A stretch of DNA of 58,026 bases from an uncultured Lachnospiraceae bacterium (GCA_944381615.1 CALWLT010000013.1:1-58026), one strand, 5' to 3'. Positions 18,354 to 27,393 are shown, numbered from the stretch's first letter. Notes: generated by a model from the letters alone, not told the origin. Program-made: numbers and translations.

Positions 18354-20765
18354 CTACAGCCCCGCGGCGGCCGGCGCCTTCTTCTCTGAAGCAAACCGCC
18401 GGATATTCGAGGCGTTGACATATTTTTCCATCGTCCCGTCCGCCTTCACGCAGACCAGCGTCGGCGCCTGCATCACGCCGAAACGAGCGGCCAGCTCCGG
18501 ATTCTCCTCCGCGTCCACCTGCTCGTAGGCCCGGCCCTTCAGAAATTCCTTCGCCATGCGGCAGTTGGGGCACGTCTTCGTGGTAAAAAGATAAAGCGTT
18601 CCTTCCTCCGCCCCCTGCAGCTGTTCTGCCGCTTCCGTGGTCTTCTTCACGCTGACCGGATCGAGGATAAACGTGTGGCCGTGCTTTAACGCCGAGCGTC
18701 CCAGATCATAGGCGCGCCGGTCCTTGTACTCCTGCGTCTTGCCCTCGTTCCAGTTCTGTACCGGCCGATAATAGCCGGTAATGCGGCTGTAAACCTCCGC
18801 CCGCTTTCCGCATAAGGGGCAGGTAAAGTGTTCGCCGATGAGATAGCCGTGATCGCTGCAGATCGAGTAGGTCGGCGACAGCGTGTAGTACGGCAGCCGG
18901 TAATTCTCCGCGATCGTCCGCACCAGGTTCGCCGCGGATTTCCAGTCGGGAAGCTTCTCGCCGAGGAACGCGTGGAACACGGTGCCCGACGTATAGAGCG
19001 TCTGGATCTCGTCCTGCACGTCGAGCGCGTCGAAGATATCGGCGGTATAGCCGACCGGCAGGTGCGAGCTGTTGGTATAATAGGGCGTGCCGTCCGGCTC
19101 GCCGGCTGTGATGATATCGGGATAGCGCTTTTTGTCGTGCTTGGCCAGCCGGTAGGCCGTGGACTCCGCCGGCGTCGCCTCCAGATTGTAGAGATCGCCG
19201 TACATCTCCTGATAATCGGAGAGCCGCTCCCGCATGTGGTTTAACACTTCTTTCGTAAACTGCTGCGTCCGCGGATCGGTCATATCCGCGCGCAGCCAGC
19301 GGGCGTTGAGCCCCGCCTCGTTCATTCCCACCAGGCCGATGGTGGAGAAATGATTCTCAAACGTCCCCAGATAGCGCTTCGTATAGGGATAGAGGCCGTT
19401 GTCCAGAAGCCTGGTAATGACCTCCCGCTTCGTCTTTAAGGAGCGCGCCGCCACATCCATCATATGATCCAGGCGGCGGTAAAATTCCGCCTCGTCCACG
19501 GACAGATAGGCAATCCGCGGCATATTGATGGTTACCACGCCCACGGAACCGGTGCTCTCGCCGGAGCCGAAATAGCCGCCCGTCTTCTTGCGCAGCTCGC
19601 GCAGATCCAGGCGCAGGCGGCAGCACATGCTGCGCACGTCGCTGGGCTGCATATCGCTGTTGATATAGTTGGAAAAATACGGCGTCCCGTACTTGGACGT
19701 CATCTCGAACAGGAGCCGGTTGTTCTCCGTATCAGACCAGTCAAAATCCTTCGTGATCGAGTACGTGGGGATCGGATACTGGAATCCGCGCCCGTTGGCG
19801 TCGCCCTCCACCATCGTCTCAATGAAGGCCTTGTTGATCATGTCCATCTCTTTTTTGCAGTCTTTGTACTTGAAGTCCATCTCCTTCCCGCCCACGATGG
19901 CGTTCAGCTCCGCCATGTCGTCGGGAACCGTCCAGTCCAGCGTGATATTGGAAAACGGCGCCTGCGTCCCCCAGCGGCTGGGCGTGTTCACGCCGTAGAT
20001 AAAGGACTCGATGCACTTCTTGACCGCGTCGTAGGAGAGATTGTCCGCCTTCACAAACGGCGCCAGATAGGTGTCAAAAGAGGAAAAGGCCTGCGCACCG
20101 GCCCACTCGTTCTGCATGATGCCCAGGAAGTTGACCATCTGGTTGCAGAGCACCGACAGATGCTTGGCCGGGGAGGACGTAATCTTGCCCGTGATCCCGC
20201 CCAGCCCCTCCATGAGGAGCTGCTTTAACGACCATCCGGCGCAGTAGCCGGTCAGCATGGAAAGGTCGTGCAGATGCAGATCCGCGTTGCGGTGGGCGTC
20301 CGCCACCTCCTGATCGTAGATCTCCGACAGCCAGTAATTCGCCGTCACGGCGCCGGAATTGCTGAGGATCAGGCCGCCGACCGAGTAAGTTACCGTGGAA
20401 TTCTCCTTGACGCGCCAGTCCTCCACCTTCACATAGCTGTTGACCACGTCCTTGTAATCGAGGATCGTGGCCCGCATGTTGCGGATCTTCTCGCGCTGCT
20501 TGCGGTAGAGGATATAGGCCTTGGCCACCTCCGTATATCCCGTCTGCTCCAGCACGTGCTCCACGCTGTCCTGGATCTGCTCCACCCCGATCTTTCCCCC
20601 GGAAAGCTTCGGCTGGAAATCCGCCGTCACGCGCAGAGACAGAAGCTCCAGAATCTCCTGGCTGTAATCATTCTTCGTCGCCTTAAACGCCTTCTTGATG
20701 GCGTTGGTTATCTTGCTCAGATTAAACTCCGCGATCTCGCCGTCGCGCTTTACTACCTGTATCAT
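18354..20765 (-). CDS. nrdD: Anaerobic ribonucleoside-triphosphate reductase fused to a redoxin domain
   Basis: 803-residue class III ribonucleotide reductase, which makes dNTPs without oxygen using a glycyl radical. An N-terminal ATP-cone (IQVVKRDGEIAEFNLSKI) is followed by the ten-stranded barrel, a zinc region with CSDHGY and CPLCGK, and the radical-site motif RITGYYRP, where Gly664 is the likely radical residue. Unusually, about 85 further residues follow (from about 720), with a redox-active CPNC (732-735) and a cis-Pro-like QAPTLV: a thioredoxin/glutaredoxin-like domain. ATG at 20765 is chosen with GGGAGGGG upstream; an in-frame ATG at 20789 lacks a site. The activase gene nrdG is not adjacent in this window. 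It is probably transcribed alone from 20807-20835. Confidence 0.95.
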   Translation of the reverse strand: MIQVVKRDGEIAEFNLSKITNAIKKAFKATKNDYSQEILELLSLRVTADFQPKLSGGKIGVEQIQDSVEHVLEQTGYTEVAKAYILYRKQREKIRNMRATILDYKDVVNSYVKVEDWRVKENSTVTYSVGGLILSNSGAVTANYWLSEIYDQEVADAHRNADLHLHDLSMLTGYCAGWSLKQLLMEGLGGITGKITSSPAKHLSVLCNQMVNFLGIMQNEWAGAQAFSSFDTYLAPFVKADNLSYDAVKKCIESFIYGVNTPSRWGTQAPFSNITLDWTVPDDMAELNAIVGGKEMDFKYKDCKKEMDMINKAFIETMVEGDANGRGFQYPIPTYSITKDFDWSDTENNRLLFEMTSKYGTPYFSNYINSDMQPSDVRSMCCRLRLDLRELRKKTGGYFGSGESTGSVGVVTINMPRIAYLSVDEAEFYRRLDHMMDVAARSLKTKREVITRLLDNGLYPYTKRYLGTFENHFSTIGLVGMNEAGLNARWLRADMTDPRTQQFTKEVLNHMRERLSDYQEMYGDLYNLEATPAESTAYRLAKHDKKRYPDIITAGEPDGTPYYTNSSHLPVGYTADIFDALDVQDEIQTLYTSGTVFHAFLGEKLPDWKSAANLVRTIAENYRLPYYTLSPTYSICSDHGYLIGEHFTCPLCGKRAEVYSRITGYYRPVQNWNEGKTQEYKDRRAYDLGRSALKHGHTFILDPVSVKKTTEAAEQLQGAEEGTLYLFTTKTCPNCRMAKEFLKGRAYEQVDAEENPELAARFGVMQAPTLVCVKADGTMEKYVNASNIRRFASEKKAPAAAGL

Positions 20766-20806
20766 CGCTTCCCCTCCCTTACTTGCCAAAACAGGAACTG
20801 AAATCC

Positions 20807-20835
20807 ATTATAGCAGAAGACAGAAAAAAACACAA
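20807..20835 (-). promoter_or_regulatory. Extended -10 promoter of nrdD
   Basis: Perfect TATAAT preceded by TGC (extended -10) with TTGTGT 17 bp upstream. The -35 lies inside the hflX terminator hairpin, so the two signals overlap. Confidence 0.6.
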
Positions 20836-20876
20836 TATCTGGATCCTGCTTTTTACGGTAATCCAGATATTGTGTT
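20824..20876 (-). terminator. Terminator of the dut-hflX operon
   Basis: A perfect 16-bp stem (AACACAATATCTGGAT and its complement) followed by seven U on the minus strand, 64 bp past the hflX stop. One of the strongest intrinsic terminators in the window. Confidence 0.93.
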
Positions 20877-20940
20877 CCCGGCTTTCTGCGGCAGACCGCG
20901 CCGCGCCCTTTTTCCGGCGATAAAACCTGCCTGTCAGAAC

Positions 20941-22206
20941 CTAGCGCTCCGGCAGCGGGCGGATCAGGCTCTCGTAGATCTCGGCCGGCACATAGGCGGT
21001 AACGAAAATCCCGTCCTCCCGGTATTCCTCGCCAAGCAGCTCTCCCTCCCTGCGGATCTGCTGGATGCGGCCCGCCTCCCGGTAGGGAAACAACCGTTCC
21101 AGGTAAATCCGCCGGCTCCTCAGGATCGCCGACAGGATCTCCTCCAGCTTCCCGATCCCCTCCCCGGTCAGGGCCGAGATGCGGACCTGAAAATCCGACT
21201 GCGGGTCGCGCAGGATGGCGGGCGCGCCGGGACAGTCTGTCTTGTTAAATACCGTTACCACCGTCTTGTCCCCGATCTCCAGGCGGCGCAGCGTCTCGTA
21301 TACGATGTGCATCTGCGCGTCCATCTGCGGGCTGGAGCAGTCCACCACATGGAGAATCACGTCGCTGTAGCGCGCCTCCTCCAGCGTGCTGCGGAAGGCC
21401 TCGATCAGATGGTGGGGCAGCTTGCGGATAAATCCGACCGTGTCGGTTACCAGAAGCTCCTGCCCGTCGAAAAGCCGGAGGACTCTCGTGGTGGGATCCA
21501 GCGTGGCAAACAGCTTGTCCTCCGCCAGGATCCCGGCTCCCGTCAGCCGGTTTAAGAGCGTCGACTTGCCCGCGTTGGTGTAACCGACGATGGCCGCCGA
21601 CAGCATGGAGCGCCGTTCTCTCTGCCGGCGCGTGACCTCCCGGTGCCGCTTCACGTCCTCCAGCTCCGCCTTCAGCTGGCCGATGCGCTCGTGAATCAGC
21701 CGGCGGTCCGCCTCCAGCTTCTTCTCGCCCGGCCCCCTGGTCCCGATGCCGCCTCCCAGGCGGGAGAGCGAGCTCCTTAAGCCCACCAGGCGGGCGGCCC
21801 GGTACTTTAACTGCGCCAGCTCGACCTGGATCTTTCCCTCGCTGGTCGTCGCATGGGCGGCGAAAATATCCAGGATGACCATCGTCCGGTCCATGACCTT
21901 GATCTCCAGCGCCTCCTCCAGGTTGCGCAGCTGCGCGGGCGACAGCTCGTCGTCGCACACAACGCCGGTCGCGTTAAGCGCCCGGATCAACTCTTTTAAC
22001 TCCTCAATCTTCCCCTTCCCCAGATAGGTGCCCGGATGAATGCTCTCCCGGTTCTGGCAGAGGCGTCCCGCCGTCTCTGCCCCGGCCGTCCTGACCAGCT
22101 CCGCCAGCTCGTCCAGCGATTCCTCCGTGTCGTCCCCGTCCGCCGTGCTGACGGCCACGAGGATTACCCGCTCCCTGAGTTCCTCCAGATCAATCAGTTG
22201 TGCCAT
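20941..22206 (-). CDS. hflX: Ribosome-associated GTPase HflX
   Basis: 421-residue GTPase that binds the 50S subunit and splits or rescues stalled ribosomes. The N-terminal HflX domain includes the HPGTYLGKGKIEEL and DDELSPAQLRNLE blocks, then the glycine-rich linker GGGIGTRGPGEKKLE. The G domain shows G1 GYTNAGKST, G3 DTVGFI and G4 NKTD. A long helical segment (residues 160-200) and the short C-terminal domain are present, so the protein looks complete. GGAGG lies 6 nt before the ATG. It is the third gene of the dut-TPR lipoprotein-hflX transcript, 12 bp after the lipoprotein gene, and ends at a very strong terminator. Confidence 0.96.
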   Translation of the reverse strand: MAQLIDLEELRERVILVAVSTADGDDTEESLDELAELVRTAGAETAGRLCQNRESIHPGTYLGKGKIEELKELIRALNATGVVCDDELSPAQLRNLEEALEIKVMDRTMVILDIFAAHATTSEGKIQVELAQLKYRAARLVGLRSSLSRLGGGIGTRGPGEKKLEADRRLIHERIGQLKAELEDVKRHREVTRRQRERRSMLSAAIVGYTNAGKSTLLNRLTGAGILAEDKLFATLDPTTRVLRLFDGQELLVTDTVGFIRKLPHHLIEAFRSTLEEARYSDVILHVVDCSSPQMDAQMHIVYETLRRLEIGDKTVVTVFNKTDCPGAPAILRDPQSDFQVRISALTGEGIGKLEEILSAILRSRRIYLERLFPYREAGRIQQIRREGELLGEEYREDGIFVTAYVPAEIYESLIRPLPER

Positions 22207-22218
22207 GCCATTCCTCCG

Positions 22219-22995
22219 TTACCGGCTCTCCAGAAACGCGATCTCCTTTTCCAGCTCCGGGGTCATCCCCCCGTCGGCCGCGCACGCGCGAAGCAGGGAG
22301 AGCGCGCGCGCAAAATCTCCCTGCTGCTCGCAGATCGCCGCCATATTCTGCGTAAGCTGCCGCGCCTCATCTGCGTCCGCCAGGGCGATTCCCTCTTCCA
22401 GCGCGCTGAGGGCTTCCTCATACGCCCCCGCGGCCGCCAGGCTGATCCCCAGCTGATTGTAAATCTCCGCTCCGGCAGATCCCTCCTCCAGCGCCTGCCG
22501 GCAGAAATCTACGGCCGTCTGCGGCTCGCCGGCCTCCCGGGCCGCCGCGCAGATTGCCGACAGCGCCAGCTCAGAGCCGGCGGCCTGCTCTTCCGAAACG
22601 CCCGCTCCGCTCCCGCTCTCCCGGGCCAGCGCGTAATCGGCAAGCGCCGTCTCAAGCTCCCCGGCCAGCGCCTCCGAAGCCGCCTTGTGATAGAGATACT
22701 CCGGCCGGTTCTGATCCACCTCGGCCAGAATCCCGAACGTGTGGGCGGCCGCCGCGTAATCGCCGGTCTCGTACTCCGCCTGCGCGCGGTACTTTAAAAC
22801 GTCGAGTTCAAACTCGCCGACCACCCCGTCCGCCTCGGCAAGCGCCGTCTCAAACGATGCAATCGCCGCGGACGCGTCGCCGTTTTCCAGCTCGCCAATC
22901 CCCGCCAGCCGGGCGTCGAGCGCCTCCTTCGACTCCCCGCAGCCGGCCAGCAGAAAACAGGCCGCCGCGGCCAGCACCCATCCTTTTTTTCGCAT
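22219..22995 (-). CDS. TPR-repeat lipoprotein
   Basis: 258-residue predicted lipoprotein. The signal peptide MRKKGWVLAAAACFLLAGC has a LLAGC lipobox with lipidated Cys19. The rest is Ala/Glu-rich and helical, with about five tetratricopeptide-like units, such as EYETGDYAAAAHTFGILAEVD and LGISLAAAGAYEEALSALEEG, so it probably mediates protein contacts on the outer face of the membrane. No catalytic motif is visible and the partner is unknown. It sits between dut (38 bp upstream) and hflX (12 bp downstream) in one operon, which gives no clear functional clue. Confidence 0.85.
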   Translation of the reverse strand: MRKKGWVLAAAACFLLAGCGESKEALDARLAGIGELENGDASAAIASFETALAEADGVVGEFELDVLKYRAQAEYETGDYAAAAHTFGILAEVDQNRPEYLYHKAASEALAGELETALADYALARESGSGAGVSEEQAAGSELALSAICAAAREAGEPQTAVDFCRQALEEGSAGAEIYNQLGISLAAAGAYEEALSALEEGIALADADEARQLTQNMAAICEQQGDFARALSLLRACAADGGMTPELEKEIAFLESR

Positions 22996-23033
22996 CCGTC
23001 TCTTCCTTTCGCCCGGACCCTTACCGCTTTCGC

Positions 23034-23465
23034 TCAGGCCCTTCCCGTGCTCCCGTACCCGCCGCGGTCCTCATGCCCCAGCGTCTCTGCCTCCTCAAAT
23101 ACGATCGGCGGCTGATGCTCCATGATGCGGAACTGGCAGATCCGGTCGTTCACATGGATGACCGTATCCCGCAGCGCATACGCGGGGAAAAACCACTGAT
23201 CGTGATCGCCGCAGTACGTCTCGTCGATGATCCCCATGTGATTCGTCTGGATGATCCCGAACTGCTTGAATGTGCTGCTCCTCGGCACGATATGCGCCTC
23301 GTAGCCGCGCGGCAGCTCCATCGCTATCCCCAGCGGAATCAGGCCGTACTCTCCCTGTTTCAGCGACACCTCTTTTGCCGCCCGCAGATCGATCCAGTCG
23401 GATTTCCCGTCGATGTACGTCAGGCGGTCGATCTGATCCGACAGATATTTAATCCGGATATTCAT
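23034..23465 (-). CDS. dut: dUTP diphosphatase (dUTPase)
   Basis: 143-residue trimeric dUTPase that hydrolyses dUTP to dUMP, keeping uracil out of DNA and feeding dTMP synthesis. All five motifs are recognisable: WIDLRAA (1), [10 protein letters not shown] (2), [14 protein letters not shown] (3), RICQFRI (4) and [10 protein letters not shown] (5, the C-terminal arm). Motif 3 carries the catalytic Asp. The ATG at 23465 has a GGAAGGAA-type site upstream. It is the first gene of an operon with a TPR lipoprotein and hflX, transcribed from the promoter at 23522-23550, and lies one transcription unit away from nrdD, which also serves dNTP supply. Confidence 0.94.
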   Translation of the reverse strand: MNIRIKYLSDQIDRLTYIDGKSDWIDLRAAKEVSLKQGEYGLIPLGIAMELPRGYEAHIVPRSSTFKQFGIIQTNHMGIIDETYCGDHDQWFFPAYALRDTVIHVNDRICQFRIMEHQPPIVFEEAETLGHEDRGGYGSTGRA

Positions 23466-23521
23466 TCCCGTTTCCTTCCTCTCTCCGTATTCCGAATCCC
23501 GCGGTTTCGCAGGATGTGTTC

Positions 23522-23550
23522 AGTATAGCAAACAGAGACTTTCTTGTAAA
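23522..23550 (-). promoter_or_regulatory. Promoter of the dut operon
   Basis: On the minus strand TTTACA, 17 bp and TATACT (both 5/6 matches), giving a leader of about 50 nt before the dut ATG. Confidence 0.7.
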
Positions 23551-23584
23551 GACGCGCCCTCCTGCCGCGGCGCGTTTCGATCTG

Positions 23585-23623
23585 AAAAAAGAGCGCCCCG
23601 GGCCGTCGGCCCGGAGCGCCCTC
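23585..23623 (-). terminator. Terminator of gltS
   Basis: A 14-bp GC-rich stem (GGGCGCTCCGGGCC with GGCCCGGGGCGCTC) and six U on the minus strand, 22 bp past the gltS stop codon. Confidence 0.92.
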
Positions 23624-23644
23624 TCAGGGGGGGATTACCTCTGG

Positions 23645-24832
23645 TTACAGAATGTTGATAAAAATCGTCAGAATAGTGGAGTTGAAGAAGTCGATAAACA
23701 GACTTCCCACCAGCGGGACGATGAAGAACGCGCGCGGCGCGGGGCCGTAGCGCTCGGTCAGAGCCCGCATGTTCGCCATGGCGTTCGGCGTGGCGCCCAT
23801 TCCGAATCCGCAGAACGCCGCCGTCATGGCCGCCGCCTCGTAATCGCGGCCCATGATATTGAATACCACAAAGTTGGCATACAGGAACATGATAACCGTC
23901 TGAAGCAGCAGAATCACGATCATCGGCAGCGCCAGATCCGCCAGCTGCCACAGCTTCAGGCTCATCATGGCCATCGCCAGGAACACATTCAGGGACAGGC
24001 CGCCCAGAGAGTCAATCTCTTCCATCGGAAGCTCTTTGTTCTGGACATCCCAGATATTACGGATGGCCGCCGCCACCAGCATGGCGCCGATGTAGGTCGG
24101 GAACGTAAGGCGGATGCTCTTGAAGAACATGAATACAAACGTACCGAGGCCGATCGCGATCAGCAGGAACATCATGGCGTTGGTAAACTTCTGTCCGTCG
24201 ATGGGAGAAGCTACCTCCGACGCCGCGTTGCCCTCTTCCGCCGCCGTGGGCTTTAACTGTCTCTTTTCCACGCGGGCGCGGGCGATGGGGCCGCCCATCA
24301 TACTTCCGGCTACCAGGCCGTACGTTGCGGAAGCCAGGGCTACCGTCGTCGCTCCGACGACCGCCCAGTCATTCTCCAGCATCGGGCCGAAGGAACCGCT
24401 CGTTCCATGGCCGCCGACCAGCGGGATGGAACCCATGCACAGGCCCAGAAGCGGATCCAGGCCGAACGCCGCCGCCAGGCCGCTGCCGGCGATATCCTGG
24501 ATAATAACCATCACAATGGCAACCGCCAGGAAAATAAATACCTGAAGGCCGCCCTTTTTCAGCAGGCGGAAGCAGGCCGTAAAACCGACGCTGCAGAAGA
24601 AAATCGTCATAAATACATCCTGGAGCGTCGAATCAAAGGTCAGCTCCAGCACGCCCGTGGCGTAAAGGACCAGATGAAGCAGAGCGAACACAATTCCGCC
24701 CGCCACCGGCGCGGGAATACAGTACCGGTTCAGGAAACTCAGCTTATTGACCATAAGCCGGCCCAGGCAATAGACCAGCGCCCCCAGAGCCGCTGCCTGG
24801 TACATGTTAAGTTCAAGCGTTAACATACTCAT
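23645..24832 (-). CDS. gltS: Sodium/glutamate symporter
   Basis: 395-residue GltS-family secondary transporter that imports glutamate with Na+. It has about ten to eleven hydrophobic segments and two inverted halves, each with a re-entrant Gly-rich loop: GSIPLVGGHGTSGSFGP in the first half, where GHGT is the family hallmark, and CGFGMGATPNAMANM in the second. The cytoplasmic linker between halves is Lys/Arg/Glu-rich (VEKRQLKPTAAEEG). Length is typical. GGAGG stands before the ATG (ATTCCTCCTTC on the plus strand). It is a single-gene transcript ending at a strong terminator, with an upstream region rich in TTAACA repeats that look like an operator (24864-24896). Confidence 0.95.
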   Translation of the reverse strand: MSMLTLELNMYQAAALGALVYCLGRLMVNKLSFLNRYCIPAPVAGGIVFALLHLVLYATGVLELTFDSTLQDVFMTIFFCSVGFTACFRLLKKGGLQVFIFLAVAIVMVIIQDIAGSGLAAAFGLDPLLGLCMGSIPLVGGHGTSGSFGPMLENDWAVVGATTVALASATYGLVAGSMMGGPIARARVEKRQLKPTAAEEGNAASEVASPIDGQKFTNAMMFLLIAIGLGTFVFMFFKSIRLTFPTYIGAMLVAAAIRNIWDVQNKELPMEEIDSLGGLSLNVFLAMAMMSLKLWQLADLALPMIVILLLQTVIMFLYANFVVFNIMGRDYEAAAMTAAFCGFGMGATPNAMANMRALTERYGPAPRAFFIVPLVGSLFIDFFNSTILTIFINIL

Positions 24833-24863
24833 TCCTCCTTCATTTCGCAGTTGTTAAATCCCC

Positions 24864-24896
24864 TTAACACATGTTAATATTTTTTAACACAGGTTA
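24864..24896 (-). promoter_or_regulatory. Pair of palindromic operator-like boxes upstream of gltS
   Basis: TTAACACATGTTAA (24864-24877) and TTAACACAGGTTA (24884-24896) are near-identical, each with inverted TTAAC/GTTAA arms, and start exactly 20 bp apart (two helical turns) 32-64 bp upstream of gltS. They overlap the likely promoter (TTGTAC, 17 bp, TAAAAA on the minus strand). Confidence 0.5.
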
Positions 24897-24998
24897 CAGA
24901 AAAGTACAAAAAAATACAGAAATCCGTCCAGAAAAATGAAAAACCGTCATTTCGGGCATTTTCTGCAACTTATTTCTGTATTATCTTACACTTATTGA

Positions 24999-25625
24999 TT
25001 ATTCCTGATGGGATATATCGTTCTCCGGCGCGGCGTCCGCTTCCTTGCCGCTCTCCATCTTCAGTTCTTCCTCCGCCTCCGTCCGGAACGCGTCCACCTG
25101 TTTCGGGTCGGGCTCCGGCAGATCCTTTACGGAGGCGACGCCGAACCGGCGCAGAAATTCCTCGGTCGTCGCAAAGAGGGCCGGCCGGCCCGGCGCGTTC
25201 AGGCGGCCCGCCTCGTAGACCAGATTGTACTCGATCAGGCGGTTGACCGCATGATCGGATTTCACGCCGCGGATCTTCTCGATCTCCAGCTTGGTCACGG
25301 GCTGCCGGTAGGCGATGATGGAGAGCGTCTCCAGCATGACCTCCGTCAGCACCTGCTTCTTCGGCGCCGACGCCACGCGGATCAGCGCCTCATAATACCC
25401 GGCCCGCGTGCACATCTGCCAGCTGTCCTCCAGCTTCACGATCTGAACCCCGTGGTTCTCCTCTTCATAGCGCTTCTGCAGGCGCAGGACGGCCTCGAGG
25501 GCCGTGTCTTTATCCCGCGAGAGGGCCGCCGCCAGCTGGCGCAGCTCCACCGCCTTTCCCATGGTAAAAAGGACGGCCTCCACGATCGCCTCTTCTTCCG
25601 AAAACACCATCTTTTCCTGTTCCAT
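24999..25625 (-). CDS. scpB: Segregation and condensation protein B
   Basis: 208-residue ScpB, the winged-helix kleisin-associated subunit of the SMC-ScpAB condensin that organises and segregates the chromosome. The N-terminal part (EEAIVEAVLFTMGKAVELRQLAAAL) and the conserved block EVMLETLSIIAYRQPVTKLEIEKIRGVKSDHAVNRLIE match the family closely, followed by the second winged helix ending TTEEFLRRFGVASVKDLPEP. The acidic C-terminal tail is variable in the family. It follows scpA after 27 bp and is the last gene of the metallophosphoesterase-scpA-scpB operon. Confidence 0.96.
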   Translation of the reverse strand: MEQEKMVFSEEEAIVEAVLFTMGKAVELRQLAAALSRDKDTALEAVLRLQKRYEEENHGVQIVKLEDSWQMCTRAGYYEALIRVASAPKKQVLTEVMLETLSIIAYRQPVTKLEIEKIRGVKSDHAVNRLIEYNLVYEAGRLNAPGRPALFATTEEFLRRFGVASVKDLPEPDPKQVDAFRTEAEEELKMESGKEADAAPENDISHQE

Positions 25626-25652
25626 TCCGAATCTACCCGCTTTCTCCTCTGA

Positions 25653-26477
25653 TTACTCTGCTTCCCCGGGGTAATCCGCCGTCTCAAAATCTTCCATTCC
25701 CCCGTAATCCGGCTCCTGCGCGCCGTTTTCCGGCTCTCTTGCCTCGAGGGAAATCTCGTCGAACAGATGCTCCTGAAACAGCACCAGCCGCCCGGTCTTC
25801 ATCAGCTCCAAAACCGCCAGGAACGTGACCACCACATCCAGCCGGTCCGGCTCCCGCTCCAGGATCTCGCGGAACGTAAAGCGGCGGTGCGCCCGCGAAA
25901 ATTCCAGGATGGATCCCACCTTCTGCTCCAGGCTGACCGGTTCCCTGCGGATGGTCTTAAACCGGCTGCGGACGGGATCAATCTTATCCTCCGTCCGCTT
26001 CATGACGGATTCAAAAATCTGCTGCAGCCGGGCCAGCGTCAGCCCGTCCAGCAGCTGATCCAGATCGACCGGCGGCTCATAGCGCGCGACCTCCGGGGGC
26101 ACCGTCGGCGGCTTGAACAGCTGGCGCTCCGCCTCCTGCTCGCGCCCGAAAAGCTGCGCCGCCATGAATTTATACATCTTATATTCCAGAAGGCGGCGGA
26201 CCAGATCCGCTCTCGGATCCTCCTCTTCCTCCTCTTCTTCCTCCGACGGCGGCAGAAGCATCCGCGCCTTGATGTCCAGAAGCGTGGCGGCCATGACCAG
26301 AAAATCGCTGACCACGTCCAGATCCTCTTTCTCCATATGATTCACGAAATCCAGATACTGCTCCGTGATCAGCGCGATGGGGATGTCGTAGATGCTGACC
26401 CGGTTTTTCTCAATCAGATGCAGCAGCAGATCCAGCGGCCCCTCGAAATGATCAAGCTTATAGAGAATCTCCGTCAT
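25653..26477 (-). CDS. scpA: Segregation and condensation protein A
   Basis: 274-residue ScpA, the kleisin that bridges SMC heads in bacterial condensin. The N-terminal helical domain YKLDHFEGPLDLLLHLIEKNRVSIYDIPIALITEQYLD is diagnostic; next comes the LVMAATLLDIKARMLLPP region, a Glu-rich run (EEEEEEEEDPR, about residue 82) and the C-terminal winged helix (VVTFLAVLELMKTGRLVLFQEHLFDEI). It overlaps the metallophosphoesterase gene by 4 bp, which points to translational coupling, and precedes scpB. The C-terminal 25 residues are acidic and probably disordered. Confidence 0.96.
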   Translation of the reverse strand: MTEILYKLDHFEGPLDLLLHLIEKNRVSIYDIPIALITEQYLDFVNHMEKEDLDVVSDFLVMAATLLDIKARMLLPPSEEEEEEEEDPRADLVRRLLEYKMYKFMAAQLFGREQEAERQLFKPPTVPPEVARYEPPVDLDQLLDGLTLARLQQIFESVMKRTEDKIDPVRSRFKTIRREPVSLEQKVGSILEFSRAHRRFTFREILEREPDRLDVVVTFLAVLELMKTGRLVLFQEHLFDEISLEAREPENGAQEPDYGGMEDFETADYPGEAE

Positions 26478-27352
26478 CCGTCCCGCTCCTTTCTTCCCTC
26501 CAGCGTAATCCAGGTAAGCTGCGGGCGGTTATTGAGCCGGATATTGATGGAGTGCGTCCCCAGGCCCCGGCTGACGGCCATGACCTTTCCCTCCCGCTCA
26601 AAGCGGCCCGCGCACCAGGGAAGGAAAAACTGATACTGGGGCGTCATCACGCCGCCCAGAAACGGCAGCCGGATCGTCCCTCCGTGGAAGTGGCCGCAGA
26701 GCGTCAGATCCGCGCCCCAGGCCGCACATTCCCGGAAAAAGAGCGGGGAGTGAAACAGCAGGATCTGAAACTTCCCGGACGCCGGCCCCAGCCGCCTCCC
26801 GATCTCCCCCGCCGGAAGGCGGGGAATGGAAAAACGGTGGCGGTAATACGTCTCGTCCAGGTTGCAGCCGCTGATGCGCACAAAGCGGTCCAGATCGCAG
26901 CTCTCATCCGACAGGTAATGCACGCCGGCTTCCCTTAAAAATGTTATCAGCCGATCGTAGGCGTCCCCGTAGACATCGCGCTCGCGGTTCATCCGTTCCT
27001 CGTGATTCCCGTTGCCGTAATAAACCGGCCAGCGGGACGCAAGACTCTTTACCAGCTCCTCTGTGACCGTCAGATCCGCCCGTCCCTTCGCCACCATCAT
27101 ATCGCCGCCGATCAGCACCGCGTCCGGCGCGATCCTTCCGATCGCAGCGAGAAGCTTCTCATTTCCGCGCCCGAAGCGGTTATCGTGCAGATCCGTGAGA
27201 AAAACAAACTGCTTCCGGTAGCCGTCCGGAAGCTTCGGGGAGGCGACGGATACCCGCTCCGTCACAAAATGGCTCCGCTCGTACCGGGAACGCGCCAGCA
27301 GCCCGGCCGCGGCGGCTGATATAACAATCCCGGCAAATCCGGCCTCTGTCAT
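26474..27352 (-). CDS. Membrane-anchored metallophosphoesterase (YkuE/YaeI-like)
   Basis: 292-residue calcineurin-like phosphoesterase with one N-terminal hydrophobic segment (GIVISAAAAGLLARSR). The two-metal motifs are present in order: LTDLHDNRFG (D-x-H), IGGDMM (G-D), YYGNGNHEE (G-N-H-E), and near the end LCGHFHGG (G-H-x-H). This is the YkuE/YaeI/PA4960 group, thought to be membrane-associated and to act on phospholipid-type or small phosphoester substrates; the true substrate is unknown. The AAAGGAG site fits the ATG at 27352. It heads the scpA-scpB operon (4-bp overlap with scpA) under the promoter at 27394-27422. No functional link to condensin is evident. Confidence 0.88.
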   Translation of the reverse strand: MTEAGFAGIVISAAAAGLLARSRYERSHFVTERVSVASPKLPDGYRKQFVFLTDLHDNRFGRGNEKLLAAIGRIAPDAVLIGGDMMVAKGRADLTVTEELVKSLASRWPVYYGNGNHEERMNRERDVYGDAYDRLITFLREAGVHYLSDESCDLDRFVRISGCNLDETYYRHRFSIPRLPAGEIGRRLGPASGKFQILLFHSPLFFRECAAWGADLTLCGHFHGGTIRLPFLGGVMTPQYQFFLPWCAGRFEREGKVMAVSRGLGTHSINIRLNNRPQLTWITLEGRKERDG

Positions 27353-27393
27353 GGCACTCTCTCCTTTCCCGGCTCCTGCGGGCCGATGCTGCT

